This document shows positions 14,170-22,141 of a stretch of DNA of 64,000 bases, one piece after another. Every line of letters begins with the position of its first letter. Position 1 is the stretch's first letter. Origin of the DNA: a bacterium (GTDB lineage: Bacteria; Armatimonadota; UBA5829); the NCBI GenBank assembly GCA_021372295.1, contig JAJFUS010000005.1:1-64000 (forward strand). Direction: 5' to 3'. The notes beneath the pieces were generated by a model that saw only the letters and a list, made by a program, of their open reading frames with translations, was not told where the DNA came from and made no database searches. The position numbers and the translations under genes were made by a program.

Positions 14170-16014
14170 TCAGGCGGCCAGCCGGTCTCGTTTCCGCGCG
14201 CGCTTGTCTCTATACATAGCCGCATCCGCCATCGCAAGCAGTGTCTCGATATCACCCGCGTCGTCGGGATAAGTTGCTATTCCCACACTCGCGCCCAAAG
14301 GAGCACTGGTCATTCCGGCATACTGCGCCGCATAACCTCCGACTCCCTGCTGAATGCGCGCCGCAATTCTGGCGGCCTCACATGCCGGAGTGCCGGGCAG
14401 CACCACAACGAATTCGTCGCCGCCGTTGCGAAACACCTGGTCGTAATCCCTCAATTGCGCCTGGAAAATCGCCGCGGCGTCTTTCAGGACGATGTCGCCT
14501 TTCAGGTGTCCCAGCGAATCATTGACGGCCTTGAAGTTTTCAAGGTCTATGCCTATGATCGACAATTGCTCAACGCGACGCGAAGACCTGCGCATCTCGC
14601 GTTCGAGATGAGTGCGCAGGTATCTGCCGTTGTGCAGGCCCGTCAGAGGGTCTCTTACCGCCGAATCTCGAACCTGCTCAAAGGCGCTGGCATTCTGTAT
14701 AGCGAGCGCCGCGGTGCTTGCCACGAATGTAAGAGTGCGAAGATCGTCCGGCGAGAACGCATGCGTTGCGTCGTCATAAAGATTGATCGTACCCAGAAGC
14801 TGGCCGAAACTGCATATCGGCGCGACCAGGCAAGACTTGAAACTCGACGCCAGGTGGCCCTCCATGCCCAGATTCAGATCGTTTGCGTCATAGTTGCCGA
14901 CATAGGGCGTCAAATGTGCGGCAGCCTTTCCGGTCACGCCCCTGCCGATGGTGGCTGTCGCATCCTTGATAATCTCCTGCCATCGACCCACTGCAGCGCG
15001 AGCCTTAAGCGTGCGCGGATGCAATTCGTCAACCAGCAGGACTGCGCACGTCGCGGTGTCGCAGAGTCTGCGGGTCTTGTGCGCCAGAAGCGCGAGCACT
15101 TCGTCCAATTCCAGAGTGCTTGAGAGAGTCTGAGCGATATCAAACAGCGATATTAGTTCCTGATTCGCTTGAGCTATCATGTGCGCCGCAGTGCTGTCGT
15201 CGCATGCCGCCCTCACGAGGCTTGACTCGTGTTTGCCGACAATATGTTCCACCTTATCGGCAACCTCAAGAAAGGCCGACACCACTGCCGGATCGAAATG
15301 CTCGCCGGAGAGCTTCTCTATATGTTCCACCGTCCGCTCATGCGGCCACCCGTCTTTGTAGCATCGCGGCGAGACGAGAGAGTCATATACTTCGGCAACA
15401 GCTATGATCCGCGACCCAATTGGGATTTCTTCGCCCCTCAGGTGATCCGGATAACCGGAGCCGTCATATTTTTCGTGATGATGCCTGACCATGTCGGCCA
15501 CGTTCCAAGGATATGTCACCCGTTCGAGTATCATTGCGCCTATTGTGGTATGATTGCGCATTTTGCCGAACTCTTCGGCGTCGAGGGGTCCGGGCTTGAG
15601 CAAAATATATTCAGGCACGCCCAGCTTGCCTACATCGTGAACGAGCGCGGCAATGCATATCCCGTCGAGTTCGTTTTTGTCCAGGCTGAGAGCGCGGCCC
15701 ACAAGCTCGCAAATTGCTTTCACCCTTGTTACGTGATGCTGCTCGAATGAGTCCTTAGCGGCAATGGCGCTTGCCAGGGCCTCCGCCGTGTCCTGATATA
15801 CTTTCGCCAAAGACTGTGAGTAGTCGCTTTCGGGTCGAACTGTATGTGCCGATGCCGCACGACCGCACAGCGCCGTGGCCAGCCCGATCCAGAGAGCCAA
15901 GGCCAGCCAGCCTTGTTCATACCCGCCGCCAAGGGTCAGGATAACGGAGCCCGCCAGGCAGGTCGTCGATCCGGCGATTATCCCAGTTAACTTGTTTTTC
16001 CCCTCAGCTTTCAT
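14170..16014 (-). CDS. Membrane HD-GYP/GAF/GGDEF cyclic-di-GMP enzyme
   Basis: The 614-residue protein begins with two membrane helices (about 10-50). An HD-GYP phosphodiesterase domain follows (ALVHDVGKLGVP, then HHEKYDGSGYP), then a GAF domain (about 290-440) and a GGDEF diguanylate cyclase. The cyclase motif is intact (NGGDEF), and an RxxD inhibitory site (RDYD) lies exactly five residues before it, so product feedback is expected. Both synthesis and breakdown of c-di-GMP are therefore possible from one polypeptide, with GAF choosing between them. The long leader contains a GEMM-I c-di-GMP riboswitch (16338-16437), suggesting transcript-level feedback as well. Confidence 0.92.
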   Translation of the reverse strand: MKAEGKNKLTGIIAGSTTCLAGSVILTLGGGYEQGWLALALWIGLATALCGRAASAHTVRPESDYSQSLAKVYQDTAEALASAIAAKDSFEQHHVTRVKAICELVGRALSLDKNELDGICIAALVHDVGKLGVPEYILLKPGPLDAEEFGKMRNHTTIGAMILERVTYPWNVADMVRHHHEKYDGSGYPDHLRGEEIPIGSRIIAVAEVYDSLVSPRCYKDGWPHERTVEHIEKLSGEHFDPAVVSAFLEVADKVEHIVGKHESSLVRAACDDSTAAHMIAQANQELISLFDIAQTLSSTLELDEVLALLAHKTRRLCDTATCAVLLVDELHPRTLKARAAVGRWQEIIKDATATIGRGVTGKAAAHLTPYVGNYDANDLNLGMEGHLASSFKSCLVAPICSFGQLLGTINLYDDATHAFSPDDLRTLTFVASTAALAIQNASAFEQVRDSAVRDPLTGLHNGRYLRTHLEREMRRSSRRVEQLSIIGIDLENFKAVNDSLGHLKGDIVLKDAAAIFQAQLRDYDQVFRNGGDEFVVVLPGTPACEAARIAARIQQGVGGYAAQYAGMTSAPLGASVGIATYPDDAGDIETLLAMADAAMYRDKRARKRDRLAA

Positions 16015-16034
16015 TTCGGTTCTGACTTTCTGCT

Positions 16035-16241
16035 TTATTGCCCCCTCAATGTGCCGGGCGAATTGTTCTCGTATAACGAGCGGCCATCATCACACTCATA
16101 AACGCTTTCTACTAAAAACAAGACCTGTTCCTGTGTAGAGGGCGCGCCCACGTTCTGCTTCTTGCAGCAGCATCGTGTCGCGACTCCATTTCTTCGATGA
16201 AAAATTCCGGATTCAGCTACTGGTTCATAAAGACTCAACAT
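16035..16241 (-). CDS. Possible small protein between riboswitch and HD-GYP gene
   Basis: A 68-codon frame starts at ATG 16241, ten bases after GGGAG, and ends 20 bases before the HD-GYP/GGDEF start. The product (MLSLYEPVAESG..., containing CCCKKQ) resembles nothing I know. Its position, directly downstream of the riboswitch expression platform, could allow translational coupling. The evidence is only the ribosome site and spacing. Confidence 0.25.
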   Translation of the reverse strand: MLSLYEPVAESGIFHRRNGVATRCCCKKQNVGAPSTQEQVLFLVESVYECDDGRSLYENNSPGTLRGQ

Positions 16242-16261
16242 AACTACTATTCTCCCATACA

Positions 16262-16361
16262 ACAAAATGCCAGGCTGTCGCAGCCAACCACACTCTCTCG
16301 CCCAGTACCTGCAGCTCATCTTTCGGACGATTGACAGTGCGTTCGCCTCGGCAGCCTGGCA
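16262..16361 (-). promoter_or_regulatory. Expression platform of the c-di-GMP riboswitch
   Basis: TGCCAGGCTG inside the aptamer 3' half (minus strand, 16361-16352) is perfectly complementary over ten bases to CAGCCTGGCA (16277-16268), which is followed by TTTTG. A competing local hairpin GGCTG-CGA-CAGCC uses the same downstream segment. Mutually exclusive pairing of this kind is how such switches terminate or spare the transcript. The T run is short, so the terminator would be weak. Confidence 0.5.
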
Positions 16362-16437
16362 AGCATGTCTCGAATAGTCGAGGTTTAGCCCCAATAGCTT
16401 TGCGTCCCACGATTTCCCGTGGTTTGCCATTTTCGTG
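16338..16437 (-). ncRNA. Cyclic-di-GMP-I (GEMM) riboswitch aptamer
   Basis: The minus strand contains the conserved blocks in order. These are CGCACG, GGCAAACC (16428-16421), a CCACG..CGTGG hairpin with a GAAA loop, GGACGCAAAGC, GGGGCTAAACC, and the 3' receptor stem GCCAGGCTGCCGAGG. This matches the GEMM-I consensus (GGCAAACC-GAAA-GGGACGCAAAGC-GGGCCTAA-CAGGTAGCCGGG). It lies upstream of, and points at, the HD-GYP/GGDEF gene. Confidence 0.9.
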
Positions 16438-16585
16438 CGTTCTGATTGAATGCTTTCAGTTATGTTATGCCATCACTAATGAAGCATGCGACCTGAGGAT
16501 ATTGCCGGTTTATCCAATAATGGAAATGAGTGGCATTCGGACGTTTACTTTGCCCTGACTGGCCCAGCCCGGGGAATTCGCGTCC

Positions 16586-16605
16586 GAGGTTGGATTTCCA
16601 ACCTC
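16586..16605 (+). promoter_or_regulatory. Leader hairpin before the TonB receptor gene
   Basis: GAGGTTGG and CCAACCTC form a perfect 8-bp stem with an ATTT loop, ending 36 bases before the start codon. There is no T run. It may stabilise the mRNA or modulate translation. Confidence 0.4.
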
Positions 16606-16641
16606 TAGCACCAAACGTCGATTTTTCGGGGAGGAATTAAC

Positions 16642-18915
16642 TTGACAAAACATTACTTAACACTGGCATTCATAATCATTTTGGCGTTCGCCGGAACATG
16701 GGCTATGGCCGGAACCACGGGATCGGTATCCGGCAGCGTGACGGACGCGGCCACAGGCGAACCGCTTTCCGGCACAAATGTCATTATCACGGGCACGGAT
16801 CTAAGCGCCATCACTGACGCTCATGGGCGTTATGTGATTGCGAACATCCCGCCCGGCGATTATGAGATTACCGCGCAGATGGTCGGTTATCGCGATGAAA
16901 TTGCGGATGCCGTCGGAATAGTCATGGACACCACCGCGTCGGCTGACTTTTCAATGAGCCAGGAAGCAATCGCGGAAGAGGCCGTGGTCGTGACGCGCCC
17001 AAAACCTATGATCGACACGAATGTGGTCAACACAGTCAACGTTTTGAGCGCTAACCAGGAGCCTCTTACTCGCACCGATCCCGCAAACGTGCGAACGGCT
17101 CCCGGAATCCTGAGCACCATGCCTGGCGTCAATGTAGAATCGGACGGCAGCGGGCAGATGCACCTGCGCGGCGGCAAGCCAGACCAGATAGGCTGGTATG
17201 TCGAAGGTATTCCTATTACAGATGCCAACAGCGGAGTGTTCAGTAGTGACCTTATTACCACCGGTATGAGCAAATTCCAGGTGTATACCGGCGCATTCGG
17301 GGCCGAATACGGAAATGCTATTTCAGGGGCATTGAACGAAGTCAAGAAGACCGGCGCCGTCGCTTCGGGCTCCAACTTCATAACCGAAGGAGGCAGCAGC
17401 GCTTACGGCAGTCTTGTCGGAGAGTACGGCGGCGGAACCAGCGATAGTTTCAATTATTATGTCGCCACATCGGTACTTCAAAGCGACCTCGACTCCGTCT
17501 ACATCAAAAAGCTCAACTATGCCGACAACGTAGTCAAGCTGGTCTGGCCGTCCCAAAAAGATACCGTGACCTTTTTCGCCATGCAGGGCTCGCAGTACGG
17601 AGAACTTGAAAACGACCACTCCATGGATATCTACGGCAGCCCGGTTTCCAGTGAGAACGACTTCCTGAGACAGCGCTATGCAATCGGCGGATTGAACCTG
17701 AGCCGCAACCTCAGCCCGGCGTCGTTCGTAAGCATACAGCCTTACTACGTGTTCTACACGTCGATCACCAATTCGTTTGGCGGATCGATAGGCGACAGCG
17801 CAGTAGACGCATGGTCAAGTCGCATAGGAATTCAGGCGAAGTACGTCAATCAGTTAAACGCAGTTCACGCGTTCAAACTGGGCGGTTCTGTAGACAAATC
17901 GAACAACAATTACCATCTGGCTTACAATATCGGCACGTATTTCCCTTATTACCAGGCCGATGTGGATACCGTTCAGACAGGTCTTTTTGCCGAAGACCAG
18001 ATGACTCTGGGCAAACGCGCTACCTTTACGGCAGGTCTCCGCTACGACGCAATGAAGTATGACCGCATAGGCCTGGCTTACGACGCCACCACCTACGATT
18101 ACACCGGAGACCCTGTGGACGACGTCACCGAATCGACCGTCAATCCGAGGTTTGGACTCTCCTATGCCCTTGACGGCCGCAGCGTGTTGAGGACGAGTTG
18201 GGGCAAGTATTCCAAATTCGTGCCGGCTTACGCGGCTCAGTCCATCTATTACACTCCCGCCTACGAAGCATATACTTCCGGTATCGGATCAACCGACCCG
18301 CAGACCAGTGAAAACTACGAGCTTTCTTACGAGAAGCAGGCCAGCGACAACACCGCCTGGCGAGTCACATATTTCAACAACGACTATGAAAACCTGAGCA
18401 CATACCTGCTCCTTGATGACGGCACATACCGGCTCACAAATGTCGGCGCGGGTAAGTCTGACGGCGTAGAGCTCTACGTGCGCAGGAAAATGTCAGATAA
18501 ATGGCAGGGGTGGCTGTCATATACTTACGCCAAGGCCAGAACCAATCGCGCGGATATCGGCATTACGGATCAGTGGTATTATGCCGCATGGGATCAGAGA
18601 CATACTATTTCTCTGGTTGCGGATTATCAGAACGGCGGCTGGGCGCATTCTCTTCGCGCCGACTACGGCAGTGGGCGCGCCGACTATATAACCGACCCGC
18701 CGGTCAATTCCTGGGCCAACCCGTATATAGTTTTCAGTTACAATATGTCGGTCAATCTGCCGGAGAGTTCAAACATCGGAGACTCTATGTATCTGAGCAT
18801 ATACAACATCTTCAACATTCATCAGACGCTGCAGTATGCCTATTCTGCCGACCGCTTTCGCTATACGTGGGTTCCATCAAGAACGCTTTCACTTGGCGTT
18901 TCCAGGGCGTTCTGA
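16642..18915 (+). CDS. TonB-dependent outer-membrane receptor
   Basis: The 757-residue protein has a signal peptide (to about residue 23, ..WAMAG) and a carboxypeptidase-regulatory-like beta domain (GSVSGSVTDAATGEPLSGTN..IPPGDYEITAQMVGY). A plug domain follows (STMPGVNVESDGSGQMHLRG), then a ~550-residue beta-barrel ending in phenylalanine (LSLGVSRAF). This is the SusC/CirA-type layout for TonB-energised import of large or scarce ligands. The substrate is unknown, and no SusD, TonB or ExbBD gene lies nearby. The start is a TTG after GGGGAGGA; no ATG fits the signal peptide better. A strong terminator follows. Confidence 0.92.
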   Translation: MTKHYLTLAFIIILAFAGTWAMAGTTGSVSGSVTDAATGEPLSGTNVIITGTDLSAITDAHGRYVIANIPPGDYEITAQMVGYRDEIADAVGIVMDTTASADFSMSQEAIAEEAVVVTRPKPMIDTNVVNTVNVLSANQEPLTRTDPANVRTAPGILSTMPGVNVESDGSGQMHLRGGKPDQIGWYVEGIPITDANSGVFSSDLITTGMSKFQVYTGAFGAEYGNAISGALNEVKKTGAVASGSNFITEGGSSAYGSLVGEYGGGTSDSFNYYVATSVLQSDLDSVYIKKLNYADNVVKLVWPSQKDTVTFFAMQGSQYGELENDHSMDIYGSPVSSENDFLRQRYAIGGLNLSRNLSPASFVSIQPYYVFYTSITNSFGGSIGDSAVDAWSSRIGIQAKYVNQLNAVHAFKLGGSVDKSNNNYHLAYNIGTYFPYYQADVDTVQTGLFAEDQMTLGKRATFTAGLRYDAMKYDRIGLAYDATTYDYTGDPVDDVTESTVNPRFGLSYALDGRSVLRTSWGKYSKFVPAYAAQSIYYTPAYEAYTSGIGSTDPQTSENYELSYEKQASDNTAWRVTYFNNDYENLSTYLLLDDGTYRLTNVGAGKSDGVELYVRRKMSDKWQGWLSYTYAKARTNRADIGITDQWYYAAWDQRHTISLVADYQNGGWAHSLRADYGSGRADYITDPPVNSWANPYIVFSYNMSVNLPESSNIGDSMYLSIYNIFNIHQTLQYAYSADRFRYTWVPSRTLSLGVSRAF

Positions 18916-18943
18916 CATATAATTTAATCAAAAATGGTCTTTG

Positions 18944-18974
18944 GGGGCGGAGTTTATCCGCCCCTTTTGTTTTT
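18944..18974 (+). terminator. Terminator of the TonB receptor gene
   Basis: GGGGCGGA and TCCGCCCC (18944-18964) form an 8-bp stem with a five-base loop, followed by TTTTGTTTTT. Confidence 0.9.
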
Positions 18975-19061
18975 CATACCCCAAAGATGCACCTTGACGC
19001 CTGCCACAAGGCGCGGTACAATGCTGATCGAACCAACTATATTCCGAAAGGACTACTCATA

Positions 19062-19574
19062 ATGACGAAAACTCTGCGTGCTGTAATTCCAGTGATCTGC
19101 ATTGCGCTCGCGCTGACAGGCTGCGGCGAAAAGAATGCCGTCCAAACCGAGAAAGCGTCCACAGTCAAACCCACGCCTCCCGCGCCAAGCGCAGAGGCTC
19201 CTGCCAAATCGCCCGAAAAAACCAAGGACGGATTCGTTACCACCAAATCCGGGCTGAAGTATAAGGACATCAAAGTCGGCAGCGGCCCCGAAGTGAAGAG
19301 CGGCGATGTCGTTACGGTCAACTACAAAGGCTGGCTCGATGACGGAACCGTGTTCGACACATCAAAGAAGCCGGGGAGAGAACCGTTCAGTTTCCCTGTA
19401 GGGGGCGGACAGGTAATAAAAGGCTGGGACGAAGGGCTTCAGGGTATGAAAAAAGGTGGCACGCGCGAATTGATCATACCACCGGATCTCGGCTACGGCT
19501 CCGACGATATGGGAAACATCCCGCCCAACTCGACACTGCATTTCGATGTGGAATTGCTTAAGATTGGCGGTTGA
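19062..19574 (+). CDS. FKBP-type peptidyl-prolyl isomerase lipoprotein
   Basis: A 170-residue lipoprotein. The signal peptide ends in the lipobox LTGC at about residue 22, followed by a Pro/Lys-rich linker. An FKBP domain (about 60-170) then has VTVNYKGWLDDGTVFDTS, VIKGWDEGLQGMKKGG and IPPDLGYG, the standard ligand-pocket segments. It would assist proline-limited folding of envelope proteins. ATG 19062 is chosen because it gives the signal peptide and has AAAGGA upstream; the open frame further left lacks both. The next gene starts 24 bases later. Confidence 0.93.
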   Translation: MTKTLRAVIPVICIALALTGCGEKNAVQTEKASTVKPTPPAPSAEAPAKSPEKTKDGFVTTKSGLKYKDIKVGSGPEVKSGDVVTVNYKGWLDDGTVFDTSKKPGREPFSFPVGGGQVIKGWDEGLQGMKKGGTRELIIPPDLGYGSDDMGNIPPNSTLHFDVELLKIGG

Positions 19575-19597
19575 AAACACTATTGGGGGAACGGGTT

Positions 19598-20128
19598 ATG
19601 AGACTTAAACACCGTGTGCAGGTATGCTGTCTCGTGCTGGCGGCTGTTTTGTCGCAATTTGCGTCGGCTGATACAATCGACACTTGTTCAATTACAGTGC
19701 AGCCAAAGTACGTTCGCGAACTGGCTCAAAAGTTTAATGACAAGATAGCCGCCGACCCCAATCGCGCCGCCGACAAGTCTGTCGCCATACTCGATTTTGA
19801 CTTGATCCCTGAGCGCGACGGTCAGAAAATCGACGATGCCGTCGCGCAAGATGTCCGCGAAGATCTTTCGACCGCTATGGCCGATGTAAAGGGCGTCACT
19901 CTCGTCGAGCGCGGGCAGATGAATGAGGTGATTGCCAGTCTGAAGCTCGACCAGAGCGGGCTCATCGACCTGGACAAAGCTAAGAAACTCGGCGAGATGC
20001 TTTCAGCCGACTATGTGCTTTGCGGCAGTATATCGGATCGGGGCGTTTTCGTAGTGATAAACGCCAGAATGATTGACACCAGAACAGCCCAGATCAAATA
20101 TACCGCCGATGTGGACTTCAATAAGTGA
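19598..20128 (+). CDS. CsgG/FlgO-like periplasmic protein
   Basis: The 176-residue protein has a signal peptide (to about residue 25) and one alpha/beta domain. That domain contains KSVAILDFDLIPERDGQ, LSTAMADVKGVTLVERGQM, KLGEMLSADYVLCGSI and a strand INARMIDTRTAQI. This pattern belongs to the CsgG/FlgO/penicillin-binding-protein-activator (LpoB-like) fold seen in curli and envelope-assembly proteins. There is no lipobox cysteine at the cleavage site, although a Cys occurs shortly after. ATG 19598 follows GGGGGA. Exact role unknown. Confidence 0.75.
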   Translation: MRLKHRVQVCCLVLAAVLSQFASADTIDTCSITVQPKYVRELAQKFNDKIAADPNRAADKSVAILDFDLIPERDGQKIDDAVAQDVREDLSTAMADVKGVTLVERGQMNEVIASLKLDQSGLIDLDKAKKLGEMLSADYVLCGSISDRGVFVVINARMIDTRTAQIKYTADVDFNK

Positions 20129-20156
20129 GTTTTGTCGGTCGGCTGCCTGCCTCGCC

Positions 20157-20234
20157 AGTCATTTCGAGCAGAGCGAGGAATCTGCTTTGTTTACATTTCA
20201 AAAAGCAGATTCCTCACTGCGTTCGCAGTGACAG
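20157..20234. repeat. Palindromic intergenic repeat / bidirectional terminator
   Basis: A perfect 14-bp stem (20175-20188 with 20202-20215, GAGGAATCTGCTTT) is enclosed by a second, imperfect stem beginning GTCATTTCGAGC and ending in CGCAGTGAC. The wording (GTCATTTCGAGC..GAGGAATCTG) recurs as an intergenic palindrome in many unrelated bacterial genomes. It lies between two convergent genes and could terminate both. Confidence 0.7.
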
Positions 20235-20246
20235 TGCGCGAAAACA

Positions 20247-22067
20247 CTAGTCCTTCTTAATATACTTCTTCTTAGTCTTGTTGAACCCCTGGCTGGCCTT
20301 CTTTTCGTCAAAGAGCCACTGGTCGGACTTGCCGCGGGTGTGCAGCGCGTGATACGAACTTAGGATCGACGCCACCAAAAGCCTTGAGCAGCGCTTCACG
20401 ATATTGACCTCGTTCACCAGCCTGGCAAACTCCATCCCCTGCTTGCCGAGAATCTCGATGATGACGTCATATACCGGCATGTCGGTGCTTTCAAACCTGG
20501 ACTTTAGGTCAAGCAGCTCCAGCGAGCGGTTCGTGTCTATGCCCAGCATCGGGTCGACCTCACCGTCGCACACGAACCGATATTCGCCCGGCTTAGACGT
20601 CTTCTCGATCTTGAACACCGCGCCTGAGACTTCGGTGATGTTTTTATACAAGTCCTTAAGACCATAGATAAGACGAGTGGTATTGTTGACGAAGCAGGTT
20701 TTGCGCTTGCCCTCGTCTATGAGTGTGATCGGAATAATCTCTGGTTCGACGCCGAAGAAGTCCGGGTTGATCTGGCAGAGCGGGAATGTCCCCTCGATCT
20801 TATGATGATACTTGAGCACACACCTCTGCGAATCACCGTTGGGCTGATACATCGTTCGGGCCGGGTCTTCATCGGTGACGTCTTCAGCCAGCGGATCGTA
20901 TATAGCCGACTTCAGGTTGCCGTCGAAACCGTCTTCTTCAAGTTCCTGGTCGTAAACATCGCCCTCAGGAGTCTCGAACGGAACAGACGGCGACAGTATA
21001 AGCGATGCCGGAACCTCGTTGATTTCGTCGGGGAACTTCTCGACCTTGCCCCACCGGGTTCCACCGAGCCACATAACCCGGTCTTCATTCTGCAGGGCTG
21101 CTTTAAGGCTTTCGAGCGCTCCGGCAAACCCCGATTCTTCCGCGCCGACCTCAAGAACGGCGTCAAGAAGTTCTTCTGCTGACGCGCTGCCCTTCTTGAC
21201 GATCATAGCGACGATCTCTTCCATGTCGGTTTCCGTCACCGTGATCGGGCCTTCAGCCTCTTCCTCTTCGGCTTCCATCGGCAGTTCGGCCAACTCGGCG
21301 GCCATCGCCGCCAGGGTCTTTGTGAACTCTTTCACCGTGCCAGCCGAATACAGTTTCTGGTCGGAAAGAACCATCACCCGTTCGTCCGCAAGCACGTCGC
21401 AATAGAAGTCGATCGGATCGAAATCGTCACCAAGCTCGCGCCATGCAAACAAAGCCGCAATCTTGAACGGAATCTGCTCCTTGCAATCTTTCGCAAGAGA
21501 CGCCGCCGCATCGGCGATTTTGCCCGCTTCCCATTTGACAACCGGACACAACTCTGTGAACTCCTCGACCTGAGACGCTGAGAGGAAGCTGTCGAATATA
21601 ACGTCGTCCTCATCGTCCGACGACACTTCCAGCAGCCACGACGCCAAGCCGTACTTGCCGTCTCCGGCGGCAAAGAACTTCTCCCTGTCTGAAAGAATTC
21701 TCGGCAGAGCCTGCTCGTAATACTCAGCCGGGCGACCGTAGACCTGGGCAAGCTCCTGAGCAAGAGTTTCGAGCAAGACAGGCACGCCTGCATGCTGCAC
21801 GAGTTCCGCCAGCACTCGCTCAAACGGCCTGTGTATGTCGCCGTAGCGGGCCGACGGCGCCCAGCGGCGGTCGACGGTCTCGAAACGATCGCTCTCGGAC
21901 ATTACGTCCCGCATCAGGCGCATGTTTATTCCCTCGACATCGACGCCTTTCATTGCCTGTCTGAGTTTGGCCGCCTGGCTCTTGCCCAGCAGGCTCAGGA
22001 AAGCTTTGTCCGCAAGATAGCGCCTGGCGCTTTCCCGCGCGATATCTGCTTTAGTCAGCGTATTCAA
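20247..22067 (-). CDS. Uncharacterised protein with winged-helix-like repeats
   Basis: This 606-residue soluble protein is of no family I can name. Three segments end alike: SDRFETVDRRWAPS (about residues 58-72), REKFFAAGDGKYGLASW (about 127-144) and EDRVMWLGGTRWGKVE (about 328-343). Each follows a helical stretch, which resembles HARE-HTH/RF-type winged helices in tandem. The middle is strongly acidic (EAEEEEAEG near 265-275) and the tail very basic (NKTKKKYIKKD). DNA or RNA polymerase-associated binding is a reasonable guess and no more. It starts 75 bases downstream of rimO on the same strand. Confidence 0.6.
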   Translation of the reverse strand: MNTLTKADIARESARRYLADKAFLSLLGKSQAAKLRQAMKGVDVEGINMRLMRDVMSESDRFETVDRRWAPSARYGDIHRPFERVLAELVQHAGVPVLLETLAQELAQVYGRPAEYYEQALPRILSDREKFFAAGDGKYGLASWLLEVSSDDEDDVIFDSFLSASQVEEFTELCPVVKWEAGKIADAAASLAKDCKEQIPFKIAALFAWRELGDDFDPIDFYCDVLADERVMVLSDQKLYSAGTVKEFTKTLAAMAAELAELPMEAEEEEAEGPITVTETDMEEIVAMIVKKGSASAEELLDAVLEVGAEESGFAGALESLKAALQNEDRVMWLGGTRWGKVEKFPDEINEVPASLILSPSVPFETPEGDVYDQELEEDGFDGNLKSAIYDPLAEDVTDEDPARTMYQPNGDSQRCVLKYHHKIEGTFPLCQINPDFFGVEPEIIPITLIDEGKRKTCFVNNTTRLIYGLKDLYKNITEVSGAVFKIEKTSKPGEYRFVCDGEVDPMLGIDTNRSLELLDLKSRFESTDMPVYDVIIEILGKQGMEFARLVNEVNIVKRCSRLLVASILSSYHALHTRGKSDQWLFDEKKASQGFNKTKKKYIKKD

Positions 22068-22141
22068 TAGTATTCCTCCGATTCTAAGTTAGAAAGTCAA
22101 AAATTTGGCAGATTCCAAGAATCAATAGATATCTGAGACGT

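Noticed and set aside
16442..16641. Cobalamin riboswitch before the TonB receptor
   Set aside because: No B12-box or related conserved block is visible. Only a simple 8-bp hairpin precedes the gene.
18501..19061. Long 5' extension of the FKBP reading frame
   Set aside because: It overlaps the TonB receptor in another frame and crosses a strong terminator. The lipoprotein signal peptide starts at 19062.
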